Positions 56,289-64,000 of a stretch of 64,000 bases of DNA are shown piece by piece. Below the pieces are notes generated by a model. It saw only the letters and a program-made list of their open reading frames with translations. It was not told where the DNA came from and did no database searches. Source of the DNA: Acidicapsa dinghuensis (GTDB taxonomy: Bacteria > Acidobacteriota > Terriglobia > Terriglobales > Acidobacteriaceae); NCBI RefSeq assembly GCF_025685685.1, contig NZ_JAGSYH010000006.1, forward strand, positions 248,001-312,000, written 5' to 3'. A program made the position numbers and the translations under genes. The first letter of the stretch is position 1, and every line of letters begins with the position of its first letter.

Positions 56289-56903
56289 ATGAAGCGGTTC
56301 ACGTGGTTAATCGCAATCACTTTCTCCGCATCCCTCGCATCCAACCCCGTCGCGGCGCAATCCACATCTGCTGCGCAACAGCCGGACAAGCTGGCGCCGC
56401 AACCAATGAACCTCACTGTTTGGAACACCCCATCTGATCAGGCCTCCGGTTGCCCTGTCTCCATGCACGCCAGCCAGATCGGCGGTGGCACGACCGTTAC
56501 GGTCGACAATGACGGCCATCGCCATTCCATCTCTCGCGGACTCCATCTCTCACTTACCGACCCCCTACACTCGGCAAATATTGTTAGCGCAAACCTCACC
56601 GTTCACGGGCTCAACGGCAAACCCCACACCGTTCAGAGCGGCTCCGTCTTCCAGTTCAACGGCGCGGGAAAAAGCAATCCTTGGGAGATAACTCGCAATC
56701 TGACCGTCCAGTTCGGTCCGACTACATCCGCTCTGAGCAACGATCACAGCGCTGAAACCGAACTCTCCACCGCCGGCTTCGCCTCCGTCACCTGGATTCG
56801 CCTTGACTCACTAACTCTTTCCGACGGCACCATCTGGGTTCCAAACTCCGCCGTCGCCTGCCGCGCCGTCCCGGACCCATTCATGCTGGTCAACGCAAAG
56901 TAG
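56289..56903 (+). CDS. Small secreted protein of unknown function
   Basis: The product has 204 residues with AGGAGG upstream and a signal peptide (FTWLIAITFSASLASNPVAAQ). No domain is recognised. There are two cysteines, in SGCPVSMHASQIGGG and AVACRAVPDP, that could form a disulfide, and a beta-rich middle (IVSANLTVHGLNGKPHTVQS). It is a single gene between the cyclase and a small cytoplasmic protein gene. Confidence 0.8.
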   Translation: MKRFTWLIAITFSASLASNPVAAQSTSAAQQPDKLAPQPMNLTVWNTPSDQASGCPVSMHASQIGGGTTVTVDNDGHRHSISRGLHLSLTDPLHSANIVSANLTVHGLNGKPHTVQSGSVFQFNGAGKSNPWEITRNLTVQFGPTTSALSNDHSAETELSTAGFASVTWIRLDSLTLSDGTIWVPNSAVACRAVPDPFMLVNAK

Positions 56904-56930
56904 CAGGGAACCGAGAGGCGCACATTTGAA

Positions 56931-57206
56931 ATGAAGCATGCGACTGCTGTAGCGCTACAGCAAATCTCAGACTTGATTGCCAGAATTCGGATGCGCGAGG
57001 GGTTACAGGAGAAACGTCCCGGCGTTTTCTACCGTAAGTCCAAAGCTTTCCTACACTTCCACGAAGACCCCATGGGAATCTTTGCAGATCTGCGCACAGG
57101 CGAGGAGTTTGAAAGAGTTCCCGTAAACACGGAAAAAGAACATTCTGAGTTGCTATCGCAAATCGATCGAATTCTTGCCTCCGCGACGCGATCGTTGAAG
57201 CGCTGA
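56931..57206 (+). CDS. Conserved hypothetical protein (GVFYRKSKAFLHFHED type)
   Basis: The product has 91 residues. The phrase KRPGVFYRKSKAFLHFHEDP with FADLRTGEEFERVPV is typical of a small conserved family found in many Acidobacteria, with no known role. It has no signal or membrane segment. It starts 27 bases after the preceding secreted-protein gene and may be transcribed with it. Confidence 0.72.
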   Translation: MKHATAVALQQISDLIARIRMREGLQEKRPGVFYRKSKAFLHFHEDPMGIFADLRTGEEFERVPVNTEKEHSELLSQIDRILASATRSLKR

Positions 57207-57559
57207 TTTCATTGACTCCCCATAAAAATTCGGTTATTCTGAAGTCCTTGTGCGGTGTTGCGTTTGCCGGTCTGTGCGTCATTCCCTCCGGATCGTATTG
57301 AAGCTGGAATAGAAGTATAGGCACAACGCAAGCCCACCTCCTGGATTCCGGTTCTGTCGGTCGTATTTTGCCGGTCCAGCGATGGTCAAGAAGCCCCTAT
57401 AGGGCTCTCACGCGAACAAGTGTTGTTTGGTCGTGGGCATTCAATTTCGCCTGAGCCGTTTGGCATGGGCAAATTGCGCAGGTTTTGAGAAGTTTCCCCG
57501 GACGGTTCCGGCCGTTCCGTGGGGTCTGCAGTTTGAAGGGTTTTGAAAGCGGGAGCGAG
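57207..57559 (+). promoter_or_regulatory. Leader of the rplM-rpsI operon
   Basis: This 353-base spacer contains an imperfect hairpin at 57496-57524, with CCCCGGA at the left base and TCCGTGGGG at the right base, close to the rplM start. It also holds a short stem AGCCCC/GGGCT near 57393. L13 genes are autoregulated through leader RNA in several phyla, so the hairpin is a candidate target. No gene is seen. Confidence 0.4.
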
Positions 57560-57994
57560 ATGTCGACTTATATTCCGAGCGCCAAAGAGATCGAGCGCAA
57601 GTGGTACGTGGTGGATGCGACGGGCAAGACCCTCGGACGCCTGGCCACCCAGGCCGCCAACATTCTGAGCGGCAAGAACAACCCCAAGTATGTGCCCTAT
57701 ATTGATACGGGCGATCACGTCATCGTGATCAACGCTGAGAAGGTTCGCCTCACCGGCCTCAAGTCGCAGGCTAAGGTCTATCGCCGCTACACCGGTTTCC
57801 CCGGCGGTCTGCGCGAAGAGTCCTTCACCCGCCTGCTTGAGCGCCGTCCCGACAAGATCATCGAAGAGGCTGTCAAGGGCATGCTGCCCAAGAACAAGAT
57901 GGGCCGCCAGATGGGCACCAAGCTCAAGGTTTACCGCGGAGACAAGCATCCGCACCAGGCGCAGATGCCGGAAGTTTTGGAAATTCAGGCGTAA
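57560..57994 (+). CDS. rplM: 50S ribosomal protein L13
   Basis: The product has 144 residues. [43 protein letters not shown] and [11 protein letters not shown] are all L13 signatures. It binds 23S rRNA domain II early in 50S assembly. The ATG at 57560 is preceded by GCGGGAGCGAG. rpsI follows after a 105-base spacer that folds into a long hairpin. Confidence 0.98.
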   Translation: MSTYIPSAKEIERKWYVVDATGKTLGRLATQAANILSGKNNPKYVPYIDTGDHVIVINAEKVRLTGLKSQAKVYRRYTGFPGGLREESFTRLLERRPDKIIEEAVKGMLPKNKMGRQMGTKLKVYRGDKHPHQAQMPEVLEIQA

Positions 57995-57997
57995 TAG

Positions 57998-58091
57998 AGC
58001 CGCTAGCCGCTAGCTTCTAGCCGCTGGCTTAAGACAAATTTTGAAGGGCGCAGGCTTTTAGCTAGAGGCTAGGAGCTGGAAGCTAGGAGCT
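57998..58091 (+). repeat. Long imperfect hairpin between rplM and rpsI
   Basis: A CTAG/GCTG-rich arm at 57998-58033 pairs with another at 58055-58091, with about 28 matches over 36 positions and a loop of about 21 bases. The right arm ends a few bases before the rpsI ribosome binding site (AAGGA). Short sub-repeats such as AGCCGCT and GCTAGGAGC recur within it. It looks like a dispersed palindromic repeat lodged in the operon. Confidence 0.7.
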
Positions 58092-58099
58092 AATAAGGA

Positions 58100-58495
58100 A
58101 TGGCAGAGCAGGTTCAGTACTACGGAACGGGACGCCGCAAGTCGGCGATCGCCCGCGTCTTTCTGCGCCCCGGTACGGGCGAGTTCAAGGTCAACGGCAA
58201 GGGCTATGAAGAGTATTTCGTGACCGCCGAGCAGCGCGCGGCCGCCAAACGCTCCCTCGCTCTTACCGAGACCCTCTCGACCTTCGACGTTATCACCACC
58301 GTCAGCGGTGGCGGCGTCTCGGCCCAGGCCGACGCAGTCAAGATGGGCGCGGCCCGCGCTCTCGTCATCTTCAACCCCGAGCTGCGCAAGCTGCTCAAGA
58401 GCGAAAACCTTCTGACCCGCGACGCTCGTCAGAAGGAGCGCAAGAAGTACGGACAGCGCGGCGCACGTGCCCGCTTCCAGTTCAGCAAGCGCTAG
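58100..58495 (+). CDS. rpsI: 30S ribosomal protein S9
   Basis: The product has 131 residues. [19 protein letters not shown] is the N-terminal S9 block, [21 protein letters not shown] the middle, and the tail [17 protein letters not shown] reaches the P-site tRNA. It is in the conserved rplM-rpsI order. Confidence 0.98.
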   Translation: MAEQVQYYGTGRRKSAIARVFLRPGTGEFKVNGKGYEEYFVTAEQRAAAKRSLALTETLSTFDVITTVSGGGVSAQADAVKMGAARALVIFNPELRKLLKSENLLTRDARQKERKKYGQRGARARFQFSKR

Positions 58496-58650
58496 TACCT
58501 TCCGAGCGTGGGGTGGGAGTCTTTTCACACTCGCACTTCACACTCACACTAGCCGCTTAGGAATCAAATCTCCTGCCACTCCAACTGGGGTGGCGGGCAT
58601 CAATCCGGACCAGGCGAACGCCAGCCCGGATGCAACGCAAAGGAGCCCCA

Positions 58651-59523
58651 TTGGCCACCATCACCATGAAGGAGCTGCTCGAAGCTGGAGTTCACTTCGG
58701 GCATCAAACCAAGCGCTGGAATCCTCGCATGAAAGAGTACATCTTCGGCGAGCGCAATGGCATTTACATCATCGACCTGCAGAAGACGCTCAAGATGTTC
58801 AAGGACGCGTCCAAGTACGTCACCGATCTCTGCGCCTCAGGCAAGACCATCCTTTTCGTTGGCACCAAGCGCCAGGCTCAGGATGCAGTCGCCGAAGAAG
58901 CCAACCGCGCAGGCATGCCGTATATCAACCAGCGCTGGCTGGGCGGTCTGCTCACCAACTGGGTCACGGTGCAGAAATCGGTCAAGCGCCTCCAGGAACT
59001 CGATGACATGGCCACCGATGGCCGCTACGAACTGTTGACCAAGAAGGAAGTTATCCGCCTCGAGCGCGAGCGCAAGCACCTTCAGGCTAACCTCGCCGGC
59101 ATCAAGACCATGAAGCGTCTTCCCGATGCGATCTTCGTCATCGACTCCAACAACGAAGCCATCGCCGTCAAGGAAGCCCGCAAGCTCGGCATTCCGGTCG
59201 TAGCTGTCGTTGACACCAACTGTGACCCGACCGTTGTCGACTATGTGATCCCCGGCAACGACGATGCCCTCCGCGCCATCCGCCTCTTCACATCGAAGAT
59301 CGCTGACTCGGCAGTCGAAGGTGTCAACCTCGTCGGCGACAAACAGTTTGAAGCAGAGCCAGAAGCAGAGCCGGAAGTTCAGCTCTCCACCATCGACGTC
59401 GGCAGCGAAGAAGGCGCCGAAGAGGTAGATCTCGAAGCGGCTCTTGGCGGCGGCATTCGCAAGGCTCCTGGCGTTGTCTCGGCACTCGACGAAGAACGCG
59501 AGACGGCTGAAACGGCACTGTAA
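58651..59523 (+). CDS. rpsB: 30S ribosomal protein S2
   Basis: The product has 290 residues from a TTG at 58651, set by AAAGGAG five bases upstream. An ATG at 58630 would put the ribosome binding site inside the gene. [33 protein letters not shown] and [11 protein letters not shown] are S2 signatures. The C-terminal 60 residues are acidic ([13 protein letters not shown]). It precedes tsf, the usual rpsB-tsf order. Confidence 0.96.
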   Translation: MATITMKELLEAGVHFGHQTKRWNPRMKEYIFGERNGIYIIDLQKTLKMFKDASKYVTDLCASGKTILFVGTKRQAQDAVAEEANRAGMPYINQRWLGGLLTNWVTVQKSVKRLQELDDMATDGRYELLTKKEVIRLERERKHLQANLAGIKTMKRLPDAIFVIDSNNEAIAVKEARKLGIPVVAVVDTNCDPTVVDYVIPGNDDALRAIRLFTSKIADSAVEGVNLVGDKQFEAEPEAEPEVQLSTIDVGSEEGAEEVDLEAALGGGIRKAPGVVSALDEERETAETAL

Positions 59524-59556
59524 TCTTCGGCGCGCAATGTGCGCGCACAATAGAAG

Positions 59557-59595
59557 AAGCGTGGCCGGTCACATCAGACGCGCCACGCTTTTCTT
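59557..59595 (+). terminator. Terminator after rpsB
   Basis: AAGCGTGGC (59557-59565) pairs perfectly with GCCACGCTT (59582-59590) around a 16-base loop and is followed by TTCTT. It may attenuate read-through from rpsB into tsf. Confidence 0.7.
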
Positions 59596-59687
59596 GTGTG
59601 CGGTCAAAGCGGACGAGGGTTGACAGTTGGCAGGCCGGGTTAGGTAGGCCAATGCTTTAGCCTTGACTTCTTGGCGGAAAACGAATC

Positions 59688-59701
59688 GGGGCTTCAGCCC
59701 C
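59688..59701. repeat. GGGGC-TTCA-GCCCC palindrome
   Basis: GGGGC (59688-59692) pairs with GCCCC (59697-59701) around TTCA. Such short palindromes are dispersed in acidobacterial intergenic regions. It lies upstream of tsf. Confidence 0.4.
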
Positions 59702-59756
59702 TAAGGCGAACTTTGTGGTCGCCTCGTACAATGGAACAAGACACAACGGAGTGGAG

Positions 59757-60413
59757 ATGACAACGGTGAGTGCAAAAATTGACGCGAGTCTGGTAAAAGA
59801 GCTGCGCGAGAAGTCCGGCGCGCCTATGGGCGACTGCCTCAAGGCCCTGCAGGAGTCAAACGGCGATATTGAAGCGGCTTTCGTCGTGCTGCGCAAGCGC
59901 GGCATGGCTTCGGCCCAGAAGAAGGCCTCGCGTTCCACTAACGAGGGCGCGGTGGGCACCTACATTCACGCCGGCGGCAAAATCGGCGTCCTGCTCGAGC
60001 TCAACTGCGAGTCCGACTTCGTCGCCCGCACCGATGACTTCCAGGACCTCCTGAAGGACATCGCCATGCACATCGCCGCCAGCGATCCCCGCTACGTCCG
60101 TCCCGAAGACGTGACCCCCGAGGATCTCGAGCGCGAGAAGGAAATCTACAAGGCCCAGGCTCTCGCCTCCGGTAAGCCGGCCAACATCGTCGAGAAGATC
60201 GCCGAGGGCAAGATGGCCAAGTTCTATGAAGAGGTCTGCCTCCTCGATCAGCCCTTCATCAAGGAGCAGTCCATCTCCATCAAGGAGCTGATCGCCCAGA
60301 AGGTAGGCAAGCTCGGTGAAAACATCACCGTCCGCCGCTTCGCCCGCTTCAAGGTAGGCGACCCCAACTGGACCGTAGCCTCCACCAAGGTCGTTGAATC
60401 CGCAGCCGAATAA
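59757..60413 (+). CDS. tsf: Elongation factor Ts
   Basis: The product has 218 residues and exchanges GDP for GTP on EF-Tu. The N-terminal UBA-like part LVKELREKSGAPMGDCLKAL and the exchange motif LLELNCESDFVARTDDF are present. The core is the short form without the long coiled-coil dimerisation insert of E. coli. I chose the ATG at 59757. Confidence 0.96.
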   Translation: MTTVSAKIDASLVKELREKSGAPMGDCLKALQESNGDIEAAFVVLRKRGMASAQKKASRSTNEGAVGTYIHAGGKIGVLLELNCESDFVARTDDFQDLLKDIAMHIAASDPRYVRPEDVTPEDLEREKEIYKAQALASGKPANIVEKIAEGKMAKFYEEVCLLDQPFIKEQSISIKELIAQKVGKLGENITVRRFARFKVGDPNWTVASTKVVESAAE

Positions 60414-60444
60414 TTACGGCAGCAAATAAAGCAAGGTTGAGGGC

Positions 60445-60477
60445 GCACCCAGAGGGAGTTATCTCTGGGTGCATTTT
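60445..60477 (+). terminator. Terminator after tsf
   Basis: GCACCCAGAG (60445-60454, plus strand) pairs with CTCTGGGTGC (60463-60472) around an eight-base loop and is followed by ATTTTCGTTTTT. It ends the rpsB-tsf transcript. Confidence 0.85.
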
Positions 60478-60503
60478 CGTTTTTGGGCTACTATACGTCG
60501 AGT

Positions 60504-61235
60504 ATGCCTAAAGAACGGAAATCGCCGCAGGAGAAGAAGGCCCTCGAATACACGAAGGATCACTTTACGTTTGGATTCAATTCTTCGCGTGCCTTTCCGA
60601 GGGTCTGGAAGCAGAAGAAAACGCACATTAATCGCGAATATCGCCGTAAGAGCGGCGTACTCATAGCGCAGGCCAAGCCCGGAGTCGATTTAGAAAATGC
60701 AAAAACCGTTGCAGGCGAAATTACCACCGCTCATCTAAAGAACTCCGTCTTGCGTAAACAGCTCCATAAGGCAGGTACCGTCTCTGTTGGCGAGAAGATA
60801 AAGCTGAAGCTTACTCGGCGTAAGGAGACTGTTGGCCGACGCGCAAATAGTCATAAGCATTACGATCAGGAAGCCGCTCACGCAGTCCGCGTATTAACTG
60901 CACTTGAAGGTGAGAGATTAGCGGGTGTGATCCGGCAAGCAAGCCTGCTCTGCCAACCGGGAAATCATGAGGAGAGGTTTCGTCTAAGCCGGTCGAATGC
61001 TGATTTGAACCGCGCTCTCACGTTTCTGGTGAATGCTTGTTGGGGCAGCGCTCGCGAACGCGATGCTTTGCGACGCAATCAGCAGATCTGCGAAGCATTT
61101 GAAAGTTTGGTCGACAAAGCAAACCGTCTACTTAACCAGCCCAAACTCGATGCCCGACAGAAGATCGACGAGCAGAAGTTGTTCAAAAATAAATTAAGAG
61201 GATTGCGAAAGGATCGCGATGCACCGGCATCCTAA
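60504..61235 (+). CDS. Basic protein of unknown function
   Basis: The product has 243 residues and is rich in Lys and Arg (KERKSPQEKKALEYTKDH, SRAFPRVWKQKKTHINREY). It has no signal, membrane segment or recognised domain. The middle has IRQASLLCQPGNHEERF and a helix-rich C-terminus (RDALRRNQQICEAFESL). It sits after the tsf terminator and five bases before the convergent flippase gene. Its AT-rich codon use differs from the ribosomal block, which hints at acquisition. Confidence 0.7.
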   Translation: MPKERKSPQEKKALEYTKDHFTFGFNSSRAFPRVWKQKKTHINREYRRKSGVLIAQAKPGVDLENAKTVAGEITTAHLKNSVLRKQLHKAGTVSVGEKIKLKLTRRKETVGRRANSHKHYDQEAAHAVRVLTALEGERLAGVIRQASLLCQPGNHEERFRLSRSNADLNRALTFLVNACWGSARERDALRRNQQICEAFESLVDKANRLLNQPKLDARQKIDEQKLFKNKLRGLRKDRDAPAS

Positions 61236-61239
61236 GCAT

Positions 61240-62790
61240 TTAGGAATCAGCTCCTCGCATAGGCGTAACGGGCCATCCCGGCAGGCGTGACAGCTTACCT
61301 CGAAACGTGCTTCTCTCCTCACCCGTCAACCCCACAAACCACGCTATGCCCAGGCTCGCGGCAGCCCCCAAAATCATCCACGGAATCCCCACCGGAAGCA
61401 TCTCAAACTTCTTCCACATCGGAATCAGCAGAACCGCTGGCACAACGCACAGCAACGGACGAAAAATCCCCTGCATTAGAAATTTCCAGCGTGACATTGA
61501 AATCGACGGCTGCGTCAATCGCATGCTGAGTGCCACATGCAGGCCCACGCTGACAAACGCTCCTGTGAAAGTTCCAATCGCAACTCCAGCCGCTCCAATT
61601 CTCTGCACCAGCCAGATGCTGACCGTCACATTGACCAATGCTTCCGATACAGCAGCAATCGTCGCCAGATGTTGCTTTCCGACAGCAACAACTACCAGAG
61701 AGTAGGGATTCCCAAGCTGCCGGATCGCGTTACCAACCACCAGAAGCTGCAGGAACAACGCGCTGTGCATTGCGTAGTCCGAACCCACCCATAATTTCAG
61801 CAACGGATAGGCACCAAAGACCAGCAGCGTGCCAACCAGGCCAAGTAGCAACCCGCAATAACGTGTTGCCCGTATTGTCAAATTTCCAATTTGTTTTGCA
61901 GTCCATCCCGCCTGTAGTGAAGAGATGGCTGGCACAATTGGACCAAACATTCCACCAATGACTACTAGCATGAAATTTGTGGCGCTTGTTGCAATGCCGT
62001 AATAGCCGGTGTTTTTGTAGTCGTAATGCCCGACGATCAGGATATCCAGCCCGCTGACAAAGAGCGTCGCCACCATCCATACCGACAGCACTCCGCTGTA
62101 TCGAGCCAGCTGCATTGCCATTTTGCGCTCTGCCTGCAATAGATGGAAGTCGACTCGGTCACTGGCATATTTCTTCCATCCCCAGAACTGCGCAAGTGCT
62201 GTCAGCACGTTAAATGCGCCTAGCGTCAGCGCCAGTTGTACCAGCGATCCATGCATAAGGATAAGTACGACCAAAGATGCGGAAGAGAGCCCCCTGCTGA
62301 GTAACGCCAACACAGTGGGAAACCCATACTGTTGCAGCCCCGTAAAGACCGCCAGAAATGCGCCGAAGGGTAATGCGAATACCGTTGACAGTCCCACCGC
62401 GAGAATACCGACGCGAACTTCTCCAATCAGCGATGCCGGCATCTGATGAAAGATCAGCGGCACTTGCCATGCCACCACCGCGATCGTGATCGCGCCAAGG
62501 GTCGCACTCATGCACAAAATCGCAAACGAACTACTCAACACTCGATTGCTTGAAATACGATCCCCGGCTGCATCGTATTCGGCGACAAACTTGCCGATCG
62601 CCGTCTGTAAGCCAAGTTCTAGTAGATTGATGTAGCTGCTGCATTGCAGTATCAGCACCCATGCGCTGTATTCCGATGGCGGCATGCGGTGCACAAGCAG
62701 CGGTGGCAGCACCAAAGCGACCAGCATCGAGAGCATCACTCTCGCCAAATTGGAAGCTGATCCCTTTAGAACCTTACGAGTGTGAGACAC
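61240..62790 (-). CDS. Polysaccharide flippase-like membrane protein (MATE/Wzx superfamily)
   Basis: The product has 516 residues from a GTG at 62790 with AAGGTG upstream. About 12 membrane helices fit the oligosaccharide flippase/MATE-like fold (VMLSMLVALVLPPLLVHRM, ILCMSATLGAITIAVVAW, VIGGMFGPIVPAISSL). NLLELGLQTAIGKFVAEYDA is the typical early segment. It probably flips lipid-linked glycans across the inner membrane. A second such gene is partly present at the right edge. Confidence 0.82.
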   Translation of the reverse strand: MSHTRKVLKGSASNLARVMLSMLVALVLPPLLVHRMPPSEYSAWVLILQCSSYINLLELGLQTAIGKFVAEYDAAGDRISSNRVLSSSFAILCMSATLGAITIAVVAWQVPLIFHQMPASLIGEVRVGILAVGLSTVFALPFGAFLAVFTGLQQYGFPTVLALLSRGLSSASLVVLILMHGSLVQLALTLGAFNVLTALAQFWGWKKYASDRVDFHLLQAERKMAMQLARYSGVLSVWMVATLFVSGLDILIVGHYDYKNTGYYGIATSATNFMLVVIGGMFGPIVPAISSLQAGWTAKQIGNLTIRATRYCGLLLGLVGTLLVFGAYPLLKLWVGSDYAMHSALFLQLLVVGNAIRQLGNPYSLVVVAVGKQHLATIAAVSEALVNVTVSIWLVQRIGAAGVAIGTFTGAFVSVGLHVALSMRLTQPSISMSRWKFLMQGIFRPLLCVVPAVLLIPMWKKFEMLPVGIPWMILGAAASLGIAWFVGLTGEERSTFRGKLSRLPGWPVTPMRGADS

Positions 62791-62938
62791 ATGACACCTT
62801 ATACCGAGGTTAACAGTGCATCGGAGAAGATCTGGATATAGAAGTTCAGACGAGAAATCCGCGCGGGACAAAAACACTACTTATCCCATACGCGGAATCT
62901 CCCGGCATTCGCGCGTTTCGGTGCAATATGATCCAGGT

Positions 62939-63520
62939 ATGTCCGACATCGCTCTTGCCTCCCTCGCAACTCCTGACGTCCTAGCCCGTGCCCGCAAGAT
63001 CAAGCTCTTCCTCATGGACATCGACGGCACTCTAACGGATGGCGGTGTCTGCCTCATCTCCTCTACAGCTTCCGATGGTACTGAGCCTGTCGTCACAGAA
63101 ATGAAGGTCTTCAACGCCCAGGACGGTCAGGGTCTCTCACTCGCTCACACCATGGGTATTCAAACTGGCTTCATCACCGGCCGAAAATCTCCCGCTGTAG
63201 CCCAGCGCGCCAAAGAGCTTCGCGTCCCTTACGTATATCTGGGCCAGGCCAAGAAAACCCAGGCCTTCGAAGAATGCATGCGCCTCGCCGGAGTAACGGA
63301 AGAAGAAGTAGCCTATCTCGGCGATGACCTCCCCGACATTCCACTCGCCCAGCGCTCCGGCCTCGCCGTCTGCGTCGCCGACGGAGCACCCGAGCTCGCC
63401 GCCATCTGTCACTTCGTCACCCGCCGCGGTGGCGGCAAAGGCGCAGCCCGTGAAGTAGTCGAGCTCATTCTCAAAGCTCAGGGCCGCTGGGAAGAAGCCG
63501 TCCCTTATGCCTTGGCCTGA
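62939..63520 (+). CDS. KdsC-like 3-deoxy-D-manno-octulosonate 8-phosphate phosphatase
   Basis: The product has 193 residues and is a HAD phosphatase with nucleophile DxD in LFLMDIDGTLTDGG, second motif TGRKS and the metal-binding GDDLPDIPLA. It matches KdsC in length and motif order. KdsC frees Kdo for lipopolysaccharide core synthesis. Two flippase-like genes flank it, on the other strand, which fits an envelope-glycan region. The kdsA and kdsB genes are not in this window. Confidence 0.85.
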   Translation: MSDIALASLATPDVLARARKIKLFLMDIDGTLTDGGVCLISSTASDGTEPVVTEMKVFNAQDGQGLSLAHTMGIQTGFITGRKSPAVAQRAKELRVPYVYLGQAKKTQAFEECMRLAGVTEEEVAYLGDDLPDIPLAQRSGLAVCVADGAPELAAICHFVTRRGGGKGAAREVVELILKAQGRWEEAVPYALA

Positions 63521-63536
63521 ATAGCTACAATCTAAC

Positions 63537-64000
63537 TCAGATTGCTCGCAGCTGCGTGGTTTCAACGTTTATGTCGGATTTGAAAAATCCAAGTAGCCCA
63601 ACGTACCCGTGAGCAACGATGTAGCAGAAGCTGGATATCAGATTGAACATCACCGCTTCATGTGTCGTGCGAACGCCCACAATAAACAGAAATGAGATCT
63701 GAGCTGCCAGAAGGAGTCCGATCTCCACAGCCGTGCCGCTCCAAAACACCCACTTGCGTGATCTGTTCATAATCCAGATCAATCCTGCCAGATGAGAGAT
63801 GCAAGCCGACATAACCACCCAGCCGATTTCGCCGGTGAGGCTCATGTACTTATTGCCTAGCAACCATAAAAAGGGCATTGGAAAGCGGAAAGCGATAAGA
63901 ACCAATGGAATACAAATAACTACTGTGGCCGCAATAAAGCCAAGGTAGGCCGGTAGCACTTGAGCTTTTTCGCGACGAGCCATGTACGGTTCTATCACCA
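63537..64000 (-). CDS. Polysaccharide biosynthesis membrane protein, 5' end outside window
   Basis: The 154 visible C-terminal residues hold at least four membrane helices (YLGFIAATVVICIPLVLIAF, FWSGTAVEIGLLLAAQISFLF). The frame remains open toward the right edge; the visible GTG at 63998 need not be the real start. The pattern resembles the last third of an oligosaccharide flippase. It may be a paralogue of the gene at 61240. Confidence 0.6.
   Translation of the reverse strand, partial: VIEPYMARREKAQVLPAYLGFIAATVVICIPLVLIAFRFPMPFLWLLGNKYMSLTGEIGWVVMSACISHLAGLIWIMNRSRKWVFWSGTAVEIGLLLAAQISFLFIVGVRTTHEAVMFNLISSFCYIVAHGYVGLLGFFKSDINVETTQLRAI

Noticed and set aside
57998-58091. A CRISPR-like array between rplM and rpsI
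   Set aside because: The short sub-repeats are uneven and form one hairpin; there are no equal spacers.

Overview
This window looks like a chromosomal stretch of a moderately GC-rich Acidobacteriota genome, most likely Acidobacteriaceae/Terriglobales. That assignment rests on gene content, not on a database search. The pointers are an Oar-type TonB-dependent receptor with an N-terminal carboxypeptidase-like domain, an acidobacterial VWFA-related protein, a FecR protein with a YXP/WG-rich DUF6600-like region, a Wzi-type outer-membrane protein, Tat-tagged oxidoreductases, and a CadC-like winged-helix regulator fused to a TolB-like domain. I see no rRNA, tRNA, CRISPR array, insertion sequence or prophage.

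Layout. 1-6251 (mostly minus): the 5' three quarters of a TonB-dependent receptor, a Tat-exported class V aminotransferase-fold protein, a bbp2-type porin and a YceI protein. 6403-10406 (plus): the winged-helix/TolB regulator, a beta-propeller protein and an exported amidohydrolase. 10435-11917 (minus): an overlapping DUF4160/DUF2442 pair and an ABC ATPase. 12025-17792 (plus): argJ, the pyruvate/2-oxoacid dehydrogenase E1 genes pdhA and pdhB, and a Wzi family protein. 17949-25054: a Tat-tagged Gfo/Idh/MocA oxidoreductase, ruvC with an overlapping secreted protein, the FecR gene with a structured leader, rsmA and glgA. 25062-30322: a DUF695-RraB gene followed by a second, relic glgA tail, small genes, secA and a TonB C-terminal protein.

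30455-40648: a CYTH protein, Sua5-type tRNA threonylcarbamoyladenosine synthase, an extended Hfq, holB, a carboxypeptidase-regulatory protein, an alditol-oxidase-like flavoprotein, a stress-protein-like gene, a P450 overlapping tmk, and an outer-membrane protein. 40973-45195: a flavoprotein reductase, a protoglobin and a quinone-oxidoreductase-like gene packed as an operon, facing a LacI regulator. 45337-56124: a VWFA protein, a GH3 glycosidase with PA14, a GT39-like membrane transferase, a DUF481 protein, a sugar MFS transporter and a MASE1-GGDEF cyclase. 56289-60413: two small genes, then the ribosomal/translation block rplM, rpsI, rpsB, tsf. 60504-64000: an unknown basic protein, two polysaccharide flippase-like genes and a KdsC-type phosphatase.

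Most genes are housekeeping or cell-envelope and carbohydrate functions. The unusual material is mainly regulatory and intergenic. It comprises phased TCTGAAA repeats before the regulator at 6403, a nested inverted repeat at 31092-31198, a long imperfect hairpin between rplM and rpsI, a structured leader before the FecR gene, a duplicated glgA 3' end flanking a DUF695-RraB gene, a DUF4160 gene whose start codon reads ATA, a divergent N-terminally extended Hfq, and a possible secretion-monitor-like gene ahead of secA.
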